From G963665085 sp963665085 (GTDB lineage Bacteria > Bacteroidota > Bacteroidia > Bacteroidales > JAAAOM01), in NCBI GenBank assembly GCA_963665085.2, contig CAXXXS010000001.1:3844001-3908000 (forward strand): 64,000 nucleotides of DNA. Reading direction: 5' to 3'. This document shows, one piece after another, positions 18,173-26,089 of the stretch. The notes under the pieces are model-generated. The model was given only the letters and a program-made list of their open reading frames with translations. It was not told where the DNA came from and did no database searches. Position 1 is the first letter of the stretch, and every line of letters begins with the position of its first letter. Both the position numbers and the translations under genes were made by a program.

Positions 18173-18655
18173 TTAGCTTTTTCTAAATATTTTTTTTATT
18201 GTATCAGGGATGGTTTTTTCTCTTGAAAGAATCCATAGATATTTTTTGTTTGATCCACAGACCAAGGCATGTTTATATTCTGGATCAATGGCTATTACAT
18301 TATACCCTGAATAGAACGGGCCAAAAAACGAAACTTTAAACATGGCTATCGTGCCTTGATCTACAAATTTTGCTTTGCCAATGGCTTCTATCCAATTATT
18401 TTGTTCATAGTCATATCCCCGATTGGGCACTTTTATTTTACCATCATCACGTGTGGAATATTTAGCTGTTGTGTTGTTTAGACCTTTTTCGAATTTAAAA
18501 TCGAAGCGGGCAATCTCATACCATTTTCCTAAGAATGATTCTTTATTAAAAGTCGAAACTGCTTTTATACCTTTGGGTATTGAAGAGTAGGAAATTAAAG
18601 AAATAGTCATAGATAAAACTATTCCTTTTAAAAAAATGTTACTGGAACTATTCAT
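18173..18655 (-). CDS. Blc-type lipocalin
   Basis: This 160-residue protein has a hydrophobic export signal (about residues 8-25) and the lipocalin signature GKWYEIARF at 43-51. It is of the usual length for bacterial Blc-type lipocalins, which bind hydrophobic ligands at the outer membrane. No clear lipobox cysteine is present. Lying between crtB and the cruF-like gene, it may carry a carotenoid or precursor across the periplasm; this role is inferred from context. Confidence 0.85.
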   Translation of the reverse strand: MNSSSNIFLKGIVLSMTISLISYSSIPKGIKAVSTFNKESFLGKWYEIARFDFKFEKGLNNTTAKYSTRDDGKIKVPNRGYDYEQNNWIEAIGKAKFVDQGTIAMFKVSFFGPFYSGYNVIAIDPEYKHALVCGSNKKYLWILSREKTIPDTIKKIFRKS

Positions 18656-18674
18656 TTTCTGGTATTTCTATTGT

Positions 18675-19517
18675 TTAAATAAGTTTTGTTTTATACAAAA
18701 AGATTACTTGTATAATAATCAAGTACTTTTTAAGATTCGAAATTCTTATTCTTTTTTTTAGAATTTTCTCTGCTGGGGTTCTTTTTATTTTAAGTAAAAG
18801 GCTTTTGAAATAATAAAAAGCAAGGGCAACAGCCAATTTCGACCTTCCCGGTAAATGTATAAGACCACTCCATGCATCATCAAAATCTTTTTGTATCGAT
18901 TTTTCGATAATTTGCTTTGTTTCCTGATTGAATGTGCTATTTGATATTTCTGGAAAATAAGTTCTTCCTAAATTGTTTATGTCATCTTTTAAGTCTCTCA
19001 GAAAATTTACTTTTTGAAATGCAGAACCTAATTTCTGCGCAGGATACTTTAAGGTTTCAAATAGCTCACTCTCTCCATTGCAAAATACTTTCAAGCACAT
19101 TAATCCAACTACGTCAGCCGAACCGTATACATAGTTATCGAAATCTTTTACGTTGGTATATTCAGTTTTTTTTAAATCATTTGCCATACTTTGCATGAAC
19201 GCTTGAATATATTCGAGGCTGATTTTGTATCTTTTTACAGTATCTGAAAATGCGGTTAATATTGTATTTGTACTAATTCCATTACTTAATGCATAATTAA
19301 GATCGTCGTTTAATTTATTTAACAAAAAGGCTTTATCATATCCGTGAAAGCTGTCTACTATTTCATCTGCAAGGCGTACAAATCCATAAATAGCATATAT
19401 AGAACGTTTTTTTTCTTTCTCTAATAACGATGTTGCCAAAGAAAAGGAAGTACTGTATTCATTCGTAATCAGCCTTGATATTTTGTAACTATTTTTTATG
19501 TAAAAGTCGATGTTCAT
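18675..19517 (-). CDS. crtB: Phytoene/squalene synthase family protein (CrtB/CrtM)
   Basis: This 280-residue protein has both aspartate-rich motifs of trans-isoprenyl head-to-head synthases: RLADEIVD (D51-D55) and NFLRDLKDD at about residues 170-178. The latter is followed by the LGRTYFP block. It condenses two prenyl diphosphates (GGPP to phytoene, or FPP to dehydrosqualene). It is the first gene of the minus-strand pigment operon; no geranylgeranyl-PP synthase or lycopene cyclase is nearby. The roughly 200-bp upstream gap up to the ICMT remnant presumably holds the operon promoter, but I found no convincing box. Confidence 0.87.
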   Translation of the reverse strand: MNIDFYIKNSYKISRLITNEYSTSFSLATSLLEKEKKRSIYAIYGFVRLADEIVDSFHGYDKAFLLNKLNDDLNYALSNGISTNTILTAFSDTVKRYKISLEYIQAFMQSMANDLKKTEYTNVKDFDNYVYGSADVVGLMCLKVFCNGESELFETLKYPAQKLGSAFQKVNFLRDLKDDINNLGRTYFPEISNSTFNQETKQIIEKSIQKDFDDAWSGLIHLPGRSKLAVALAFYYFKSLLLKIKRTPAEKILKKRIRISNLKKYLIIIQVIFLYKTKLI

Positions 19518-19697
19518 TTAGTAATCAAGCCTAAATATTTTTTTTTATATTTAACTATACATCTATTATGTTCTTTTAAATCTGAAAATTACAAAATTTT
19601 TATTTTGATTTGAGTATTCGAAAAAATTATGCTTATATACAGGTTTTTTTTGCTTGTTTGTTCGATTTACAAAAATATTCAAGTCGTCTACATTAAA

Positions 19698-20016
19698 CTA
19701 TTTATGATTATTCCTAATTGTAACATCAACTGTAAATAGTTTGCCTAAAGTCCAAATAGAAAAAAATCATAGTATTATACCTGAGACAATAGTAAAAAAG
19801 TCCAATATATGGTATCAATAATTGATTGCTTATTGGGATTTTGAAAAATTGTGATAAGACAATACCTGAAGTAATAGCCAGAGCAATCATAATCCAAATG
19901 ATGATTAATGATCCTTTGTCTTGATTTTTTTTATCAGCAGAACCTGAACGTACCAATCTATTCAACAAAATTTCTGACGAAAACCAAATAATCCAGATTA
20001 TATTAAAAATACTCAT
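19698..20016 (-). pseudogene. Isoprenylcysteine carboxylmethyltransferase-family (ICMT) remnant
   Basis: The first about 75 residues read as the N-terminus of an ICMT-family membrane methyltransferase (SADKKNQDKGSLIIIW, LLIPYIGLF). After a frameshift the family sequence continues in another frame (FFSIWTLGKLFTVDVTIRNN), with an in-frame TGA where an arginine is usual, and ends at 19698. The catalytic C-terminal half is missing. It lies just upstream of the crtB gene on the same strand, so a polyprenyl-linked methyltransferase may once have headed the operon. Confidence 0.65.
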
Positions 20017-20210
20017 TGCGATTTTTTTATAGAGTTCCTCTCATTAGCGCCAAATGTAAAAATATTAGCAGTAATGGTGGTGATGTAAAACGTTGGTATT
20101 TCGTTAAAATTTAATGTTTTCTGTACAGTGTTTTTATCGTTTTTTTTGCGACAATTTACTCGTTGTTAATTCTGTAATATGTTAAAAACATATCCAATCA
20201 ATATAAAGAT

Positions 20211-20253
20211 AAATAAACCACGTATGGATTGAAAATCCATACGTGGTTTATTT
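20211..20253 (-). terminator. Strong hairpin after the methyltransferase gene
   Basis: A perfect 19-bp stem (20211-20229 with 20235-20253) with a five-base loop spans the stop codon of the minus-strand methyltransferase gene. The 3' side on the minus strand ends in TTTATTT, a modest U-rich tail. It is the most stable hairpin in this part of the window and probably ends the mutS-like/methyltransferase transcript before the pigment operon. Confidence 0.7.
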
Positions 20254-20973
20254 GAAAGACTTCACGATATTTTCGTAAATTGAAAAATATGTTTCTGCTG
20301 TTAAAATATAATTTGATTGTTTTTTTATTTCATTTTTAAGAGACTCAAAAGGATTTTCTACGTTATATTTTTTTTGAGCAGCCTTGTACTCTTTTTGTGA
20401 AGACAATATCAGGTGAGTCAATTCTTCTGTTTTTATTTCAAATGATAGTCTTTGTGTTTCTGCGTTGATAAATAATAAAGTTTTATTATCTAAACCTGAA
20501 AAAGTTTCTTCGTGATTATACTTTGATTCCTTTTCAACAGATGTTCCGAATAATTTACTGCAAATATCATCCAAGAAGATTTTGAAATCATAAACAACAA
20601 CAACTCCTTTTTTTTTGATAACAGTCAATAACTTATCTAATAATTCCTGCGATTTTGCATAGAAAAGCGAACCTGCAAAAGTTACAATATCGAAATAATT
20701 TTCTTTTAGGGGGTAGTTTAACAAATCCGAATTTATATATTCAATACCTTTATAAGGAATTGCTTTGCTATACATGTATTTGCTGGGCTCAATGCCCGTT
20801 ACATTTGAACAATACTGTTTCAGTGCAATTGAAGAATTTCCTGTTCCACTACCTACATCTAAACCGGTCTCAAATTTTTGTGATTTTAAAGCATTTTCTA
20901 GTATTAATTGATGCAAGGGTGGTCTGTATGCAAAATAGTGTTCTGCAATGTTTGATTTATATTCTGTATCCAT
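20248..20973 (-). CDS. Class I SAM-dependent methyltransferase
   Basis: This 241-residue protein has SAM-binding motif I LDVGSGTGNSS at about residues 38-48 and an acidic motif II (GIEP), and FDIVTFAGSLFYAKS as motif III. The fold is that of the UbiE/Methyltransf_11 group; the substrate is unknown. It is separated from the MutS-like gene by about 60 bp on the same strand and ends inside a strong hairpin. Its closeness to the carotenoid operon may be coincidental. Confidence 0.78.
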   Translation of the reverse strand: MDTEYKSNIAEHYFAYRPPLHQLILENALKSQKFETGLDVGSGTGNSSIALKQYCSNVTGIEPSKYMYSKAIPYKGIEYINSDLLNYPLKENYFDIVTFAGSLFYAKSQELLDKLLTVIKKKGVVVVYDFKIFLDDICSKLFGTSVEKESKYNHEETFSGLDNKTLLFINAETQRLSFEIKTEELTHLILSSQKEYKAAQKKYNVENPFESLKNEIKKQSNYILTAETYFSIYENIVKSFK

Positions 20974-21035
20974 TCTGTTTTTTTAAGAAAGTTTTATGGC
21001 TTCAAAAGCTATATTTTTTATCTGATATTACATTT

Positions 21036-22361
21036 TTAATTCTTTGTTATTGAATCTAAAATATCCACAATTTTTTCATTTTTCACTATATGCATACCTA
21101 ACCTTTCATGTGATACTCCATCTTTTAATTCATATTTATAAACAGGCTTATTATCACTAAGCTCAGAATCAAAATATTTATAGTCAATGTTAGTTAATTT
21201 GTTAAGTTCTTCTGCTATTTCAGTGATATGAGTTGAAACGAAAAACGTACTTTTATTTATTTTAGCAAATGATTTAATTATTAATAATGATGCATCAAAA
21301 GCATCCTTAACATTTGTTCCTCGAAACAACTCATCAAAAATTACAAAAAGTCTGTTTTTCTCTTTTAGTTTTATCGCAGTTTCTTTTACTCTTCTTACTT
21401 CACTATAAAAATGGCTGTATCCTCTATTCATATTATCAGAAAGGTTTATTGTTGTAATTACCCCATTATAAATTGAAGTCCTCATTTTTACAGCTGGAAC
21501 TGGAAAGCCTAAATGGGATATATATATTGAAATCCCCAATGATTTTAGAAATGTTGACTTACCTGCCATGTTGGGCCCAGTTAAAAAGCACAAGTTATTT
21601 GATTTAGAAATTTCAACATCATAAGGTACAGCATTCTTTAATAGTGGATGATACAATTTTTGTATTGAAATATTTGAAGTAGAAGAATCAATATAATCAG
21701 CAAATGCCAAACATTTCTCTTTTGCTACTTTGCCTATCGAAATATAAGCATCGAAAAGATGTATTTTTTTTATAAAATCGATTAACTCATGTTTGTATTT
21801 CTTTCTAAATAAATAATCGAATCGATTAATATTTTTAAAACCAATCTTATCACCTTTGGTCTCAATTGCTCTAAAATCTCTAGTATTAATAAATCCTTTT
21901 AAATTAGATATCAGTTGAGCAAACTCTTCTGGCATATCATTATCCATTGAATTAATTAGTTCTTGTATATGTTTTATCAAGTAGATTAATTGTTGAATAC
22001 CCGTTTGAATCAGATAATAATTGTTTTTTGGTTTTAATCGATAAGATAAGTTTTGAAAAAAGGCATCAATCCAGTTGTTTTTAAGTGAGGGTATATTTAA
22101 TTGGATATAAGTCACGATAAAGTCAAATTGACTTGAGTTTATTTTTAAATCTAAATCAATTGACGAGATGAATTTGATTAAACCACTTCTTTTTTTTAAT
22201 TGTTGTAAATCAATCAATGGATTCTCCATTAACTTTAATAGACAGTCTCTGCCGCCAATGGTTTTTGTTCTATTGTAGAAGCTGAATATGGAATCATTTG
22301 ATTTTCCATATCCAAATATTTCAAGGTCTTTTATCGTCTGTTTATCTAATTCAAATTTCAT
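21036..22361 (-). CDS. MutS-like ATPase without a mismatch-recognition domain
   Basis: This 441-residue protein has a short MutS-III-like helical part (about 1-230) and a MutS-V ATPase: Walker A GPNMAGKST at about 262-270, NLSDNMNRGYSHFYSEV, Walker B FVIFDELFRGT and the switch STHITEIA. It is about half the length of MutS and lacks the N-terminal mismatch-binding domain, so classical mismatch repair is unlikely. Such MutS-like proteins are common in Bacteroidota and may act in recombination or structure-specific DNA processing; the role here is unknown. Confidence 0.8.
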   Translation of the reverse strand: MKFELDKQTIKDLEIFGYGKSNDSIFSFYNRTKTIGGRDCLLKLMENPLIDLQQLKKRSGLIKFISSIDLDLKINSSQFDFIVTYIQLNIPSLKNNWIDAFFQNLSYRLKPKNNYYLIQTGIQQLIYLIKHIQELINSMDNDMPEEFAQLISNLKGFINTRDFRAIETKGDKIGFKNINRFDYLFRKKYKHELIDFIKKIHLFDAYISIGKVAKEKCLAFADYIDSSTSNISIQKLYHPLLKNAVPYDVEISKSNNLCFLTGPNMAGKSTFLKSLGISIYISHLGFPVPAVKMRTSIYNGVITTINLSDNMNRGYSHFYSEVRRVKETAIKLKEKNRLFVIFDELFRGTNVKDAFDASLLIIKSFAKINKSTFFVSTHITEIAEELNKLTNIDYKYFDSELSDNKPVYKYELKDGVSHERLGMHIVKNEKIVDILDSITKN

Positions 22362-22523
22362 TTCTTAATTTATCAGGTAGCACTCTTGGTTGTATTGTCT
22401 GTTGGGGCGTTTGGCATTTCAAAGCTCCAAAGTATCAAACCGCTATTTGATTTATTAAATGTTACCATGCTCAAAATTAGCACTATCTACCACATGACCG
22501 ATGTTTATTGTTATGGCCAGTAA

Positions 22524-22691
22524 TTATTTGTTCTCAATCAGTTCTTTAACTTTCTCAACCAGACTATAGTTTATACCGCCCAATATATCATCACCTGGAA
22601 TCGGGGCATCTTTATCAATAATGTCTCCTTGTTTGTTAATCAATAAATATCTTGGAATCCCTTTTTTTTTAAGATTAATATTTTCCAATTT
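22524..22691 (-). pseudogene. Thioredoxin/TlpA-like C-terminal remnant
   Basis: A minus-strand frame reads as the C-terminal end of a TlpA/thioredoxin-like protein: KKKGIPRYLLINKQGDI, then KDAPIPGDD and a final helix, with its stop at 22524. The start and CxxC region are missing. Similarity stops where the REP-like palindrome begins near 22700, so the gene was probably cut by that element or by an associated deletion. Confidence 0.6.
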
Positions 22692-22705
22692 GGTTTTTTA
22701 TGCCT

Positions 22706-22758
22706 GGTTGCCACGCGAAAGGATTGGCTTCGCCGGGCTAAAGGTTCGCGCGGCAGCC
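22706..22758. repeat. REP-like palindrome, copy 1
   Basis: Two 14-base arms, GGTTGCCACGCGAA (22706-22719) and TTCGCGCGGCAGCC (22745-22758), form a hairpin whose loop contains the smaller stem GGCTTCGCC-type motif. A diverged copy with the same layout and loop (AATTGGCTT...CTAAAGG) lies at 25216-25266. The element is far more G+C-rich than its surroundings. Such palindromes resemble REP elements; no RAYT transposase is in the window. Confidence 0.6.
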
Positions 22759-22762
22759 AGAA

Positions 22763-22790
22763 GGCTGTCTAAACCTTTTTTTAGACAGCC
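22763..22790 (-). terminator. Hairpin terminator of the collagen-like gene
   Basis: GGCTGTCTAAA (22763-22773) and TTTAGACAGCC (22780-22790) form a perfect 11-bp stem 13 bases beyond the stop of the minus-strand collagen-like gene. The stem is A/U-closed at the loop, and there is no strong U-tract, so it may work as part of the neighbouring palindromic repeat rather than as a dedicated terminator. Confidence 0.55.
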
Positions 22791-22802
22791 CCTTGAAGTT
22801 CT

Positions 22803-23375
22803 TTATTCAGGTATATTTAATAATTTGCATAATTCACTGTAATCCATCTGATTATAGTCAATCTCTTCACGCCTCAATGATTTGGTTAAAGTTGCCTGTA
22901 CACCTCCTGGAATAATAATATACCTGTAACTGTTAGTACCGGAGAAAGTACCGGGGTCATCGTTGTCTTCAATATCGAAAAAAACAATCTTAAGAGTTGA
23001 TGTCGATAACCTGAAGTTTAAATGTTGGAGCGAAGATTTTGTTATACACATAGATAAAGGCAAAGGCATTGGACTAGTTGCACCTACAAATTTCACATAA
23101 ACCATAACAAGTCCGGAATCTATAACGCTCTGGGTAATATCATCAGAAGTAGTGGAATAAATCCTGACATATTTTCCATAATCATTTGTTAATTCACTCC
23201 AGTCGGATGAAGAAAAATATGTCCAGGATGAATAAATAACATTTGCTGTACCATCTTGTCCGTCTGCACCATCTGCACCATCTGCACCGGCAGGACCTGT
23301 CGGGCCTTCTTTGGTACAACCATAAATAACAGCACTTAAAAGTGTAAAAACAAAAAACAGTTTTTTTACGTTCAT
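22803..23375 (-). CDS. Collagen-like-repeat lipoprotein
   Basis: This 190-residue lipoprotein has its lipobox at VIYGC (Cys20). A short Gly-X-Y collagen-like stretch at about residues 24-42 (GPTGPAGADGADGADGQDG) is followed by a beta-rich domain of unknown family at about 45-180. Bacteroidota often carry such GXY-headed surface lipoproteins, which may trimerise through the collagen-like segment. Its start is supported by the signal peptide. Function unknown. An IS1380 element begins about 130 bp upstream and may have separated it from its promoter. Confidence 0.7.
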   Translation of the reverse strand: MNVKKLFFVFTLLSAVIYGCTKEGPTGPAGADGADGADGQDGTANVIYSSWTYFSSSDWSELTNDYGKYVRIYSTTSDDITQSVIDSGLVMVYVKFVGATSPMPLPLSMCITKSSLQHLNFRLSTSTLKIVFFDIEDNDDPGTFSGTNSYRYIIIPGGVQATLTKSLRREEIDYNQMDYSELCKLLNIPE

Positions 23376-23501
23376 AATAATTAAATTTAAATTAGTTATA
23401 AAATTGGTTTCAATAAAAATGAAAATTTTTAAGATAGATTCATTTAGTGCTTATAAACGTTGAAATTATAAAATTATTTATTATAAGCTCTTTTTTTGTT
23501 A

Positions 23502-25051
23502 CCTTACTTCCGCAACAAATATTTAGCAAAAACTAGCAAAGTTTTTATAAATAAGACCTGCAAGTGAATGCAGGTCTCGAAAATTTTCACCTATTTAGGT
23601 GTGTGACTAAAATTTTCGATTCAAATGTAACGCCATTTGGTGGTATCCACCTAATACATAAGCAACTTTTTGCACATGGCGCAATTGATTTTATTGATAA
23701 TCAACTTGGTGCAAGAGTAAAAACAATAGGCTATAATTACTCTGATTTATTATTGAGCCGGATATATACCGCTTTTTGTGGCGGCAATGCCACAGAAGAT
23801 GTAAATTATCTTAAAGAGAACACATTAAAGAACCTTAAAGGGATTTCAACACCTTCTGCCGATACAATCCTTCGAGGCGACAAAGAACTCTCTGTGCCAT
23901 GCGAGTACATAGAAACAGCCCCGGGCATAACAAATAAAATCAATGTCAATACCAGGATGAATAATCTTTTGGTTGACAGTGCCCTAGAATTCAAGCAGCT
24001 TGACCCTAACGCCAAGGGGCTGGTTTATGATTTTGACCACCAGTTTATAGCTGCCGACAAATACGATGCGGAATATAGCTACAAAAACAAAAAGGGATAT
24101 TTCCCTGGGGTAGCTACTATCTCAAACATACCGGTTTATATCGAGGGACGAAATGGTAACTGCAATGTTAAAGCGGCACAGCTATCAACTCATAAAAGGG
24201 CATTAAAGCTATTAGCGGATAAAGGGGTAAAGCCTCGCTATGCCCGTATGGACTGCGGCTCATATATAAAAGAAGTTACAGACTATTTTCACGGAGAAAA
24301 TATTTTATTTTCAATAAGAGCTTCAAATTCAGAAACCTTGTTGACAATGGCTGCCGATACCGAGAATTGGAAACCTTGCACCATTAATTTCCAGGACATG
24401 GAAGTGAACAGTTTCAAATATCGATTTGGGAAATTCGAGCACCGTATTGTCGCTTACCGCATGCCAAACAAAACCGGGCAAAGATCGGTTTTTACAAACG
24501 ATGCTAAAAACTACCTGTTCATTATTACCAATGATTGGGATATTTCTGAAAAAGAAGCAATAATATTTTACAACAAACGTGGCGACAGTGAACGGGTTTT
24601 CGATATACAAAACAACGATTTCAATTGGGACTCAATGCCTCACAGCTTCCTTGAAGAGAATACTGTCTTTCTGATAATAATGGCTGTTGCTCATATTATC
24701 TATAAATGGCTGCTAAATATTTTTGCTGGAGTTATTCAAGGGCTGACCAAAACATCGAGACTTAAAAAATTTATTTTTCGTTTTGTCGCTATTGTTGCAA
24801 AGTTCACACGCAGCGGACGAAGAACCGTTGTACATTTGGCAACAATCAACCAAAAGTTGATACAAATATCCAATTCATCTTAATAGAAAAACTTATTGGT
24901 TTTTCAGGCTCTCCCTCAATAGCCTTAATAAAGTGGGTAAGGGAAACTGTGTCTGATAACTTGAAAACTGCTATATTTTTAAGTTGCGAAACCAATTGTT
25001 TCGCGTAATTAGCGTAATTCGTGGATAAACAAAAGTTTTGCGGATTTTAGG
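23502..25051 (+). mobile_element. IS1380-family element, copy 1 (complete)
   Basis: The element is 1550 bp and begins CCTTACTTCCGCAAC. It ends with the imperfect inverse ...TTGCGGATTTTAGG. A 5-bp direct repeat TGTTA flanks it at 23497-23501 and 25052-25056, which fixes the ends. It carries one transposase gene. It differs from the second copy at 42266-43815 by only a few bases (three amino-acid changes), so at least one insertion is recent. Two hairpins (23554-23577 and 23578-23618) cover the transposase start region and probably suppress translation of readthrough transcripts. Confidence 0.93.
23564..24883 (+). CDS. IS1380-family transposase, copy 1
   Basis: This is a 439-residue DDE transposase of the IS1380 family, intact and full length for the family. 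A GTG at 23564 gives the longest frame. A second GTG at 23603 (residue 14, VTKIFDSNVTPFGG) is the more likely start, because the first lies inside a hairpin arm. Recognisable parts are the N-terminal STPSADTILRG block and the catalytic DFDHQFI-like and RMDCGSY-like segments around residues 160-235, with a C-terminal basic helix-rich tail. Compared with copy 2 it has Cys, Ala and Asn where the other has Ser, Thr and Asp. Confidence 0.92.
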   Translation: MNAGLENFHLFRCVTKIFDSNVTPFGGIHLIHKQLFAHGAIDFIDNQLGARVKTIGYNYSDLLLSRIYTAFCGGNATEDVNYLKENTLKNLKGISTPSADTILRGDKELSVPCEYIETAPGITNKINVNTRMNNLLVDSALEFKQLDPNAKGLVYDFDHQFIAADKYDAEYSYKNKKGYFPGVATISNIPVYIEGRNGNCNVKAAQLSTHKRALKLLADKGVKPRYARMDCGSYIKEVTDYFHGENILFSIRASNSETLLTMAADTENWKPCTINFQDMEVNSFKYRFGKFEHRIVAYRMPNKTGQRSVFTNDAKNYLFIITNDWDISEKEAIIFYNKRGDSERVFDIQNNDFNWDSMPHSFLEENTVFLIIMAVAHIIYKWLLNIFAGVIQGLTKTSRLKKFIFRFVAIVAKFTRSGRRTVVHLATINQKLIQISNSS

Positions 25052-25056
25052 TGTTA

Positions 25057-25372
25057 AATAATATTAACAGGACAAAATTTTCCAGTTTGGTTTTTTGCAC
25101 TTATGCTGCCATGCGATTATCTCCTATCGTTTCCTGATGAAGCGGGACTGGCTATGAAAGAGTTATATCGCAGCGCTCCTGGTAATATTTACTAATCCAC
25201 TCCTTCTTGTTTTTTGTTGCTATGCGAAAGAATTGGCTTTGCCGAACTAAAGGTTCGTATGGTAGCAGTGCCTTATTTTATGCTGGTACAAGTTAAAAAC
25301 TTGCGCCATATGCAGCATCGCAAACTTAAGCTATCAGGGGTATACACCGGGTTAGCAAAATGTGCTTTTTAT
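25057..25372. other. Non-coding stretch with REP-like palindrome, copy 2
   Basis: This gap lies between the IS and the vapC end. It contains a diverged REP-like hairpin at 25216-25266 (arms GTTGCTATGCGAA and TTCGTATGGTAGC) matching the one at 22706-22758. A further pair of GC-rich arms lies around 25111-25123 and 25171-25180 (GCTGCCATGCGAT and ATCGCAGCGC). The phrase TTTTCCARTTTGGTTTTTT precedes both REP copies (22681 and 25079), so the repeated unit is longer than the hairpin. The open frame at 25214-25408 is a shadow of the repeat. Confidence 0.5.
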
Positions 25373-25771
25373 CTAGCGTTCAATCCAGTTTTCAATACAT
25401 ATTCCTGAAATTCTTTCAAATTCACTAACGTTTTCAGTAACCATTATCATATCACTTTCAACAGCTGTACATCCAATTAATAAATCAAAGTCACTAATCA
25501 TATTACCGTTTTTTCTTAATCTCGCTTTTTCCTTTCCATATCGATAAATCGAATCAAAAATCGGCAAAATGGCAACTTGTTCAGAGAAATCTTCAATAAT
25601 TTTATGGTTTTTATCAGGGTTTGAACTGTTTTCAGCTCCAAATACTAATTCAGCTAAGGTTATTTCAGATATGGCACAATTTTCAAGTCCAATTTTCACA
25701 AATCTTTCAATAAGGTTGAACCTACCACGAAAGAAATGTATGCAAATGTTGGTATCTAAAAGCTAGGTCAT
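25373..25771 (-). pseudogene. vapC: VapC PIN-domain toxin with a nonsense codon at position 3
   Basis: The gene starts ATG at 25771, sharing one base with the antitoxin stop (TAATG), and reads M-T-stop-L-L-D-T-N-I-C-I. The usual Tyr codon of the MTYLLDTNICI N-terminus has become TAG (25763-25765). The remaining 130 codons form an intact PIN domain with the acidic residues expected: D in LLDTN, E in TLAELVFG, and D in SDFDLLIG. Reinitiation at an internal Met would lose the first catalytic Asp. I therefore call the toxin inactivated or strongly reduced. Confidence 0.75.
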
Positions 25772-26013
25772 TAAAATTCTTCTATATCTCGATTTTTAAC
25801 TCTTGAATCACGAATTTCCTTGATTATGGTATCTGAGTCTTTTTCATCTTCCCATTTTCCAAATAAAGCATTCAAATCAGGCTTACGGTTCTCTCTTATC
25901 TCCAATGATTCAGTTAATTTAATAATCAAACGTTTCTTCGAATTATTATCAAGCTTTTTCAAGAAACCGAAATATTTATCAAGTGTCTTATTATTTAATG
26001 CTAAACTTCCCAT
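25771..26013 (-). CDS. vapB: VapB-type antitoxin
   Basis: The frame opens at 26067, but the ATG at 26013 (MGSLALNNKTL) gives the usual start of this small antitoxin type, about 80 residues. It has a helical middle (KKLDNNSKKRLIIKLTESLE) and an acidic C-terminal toxin-binding tail (ESLEIRENRKPDLNALFG, WEDEKDSD). It overlaps the vapC ATG by one base, the standard coupled arrangement. With the toxin broken, it would be an orphan antitoxin, free to counteract a related VapC from another source. Confidence 0.7.
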   Translation of the reverse strand: MGSLALNNKTLDKYFGFLKKLDNNSKKRLIIKLTESLEIRENRKPDLNALFGKWEDEKDSDTIIKEIRDSRVKNRDIEEF

Positions 26014-26089
26014 CTCAATAATTTTTCCTGAAAATACGATTTCTTTTATGTACTGCAATCCAAGCATTTTTGCTAACTTGTTTTTTTAA

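Noticed and set aside
22621..22842. Plus-strand 73-codon frame
   Set aside because: It spans the thioredoxin remnant, a REP-like hairpin and a terminator, so it cannot be a real gene.
24329..24610. Minus-strand frames inside both IS copies
   Set aside because: They occur identically in both copies only because the IS is duplicated and are antisense to the transposase.
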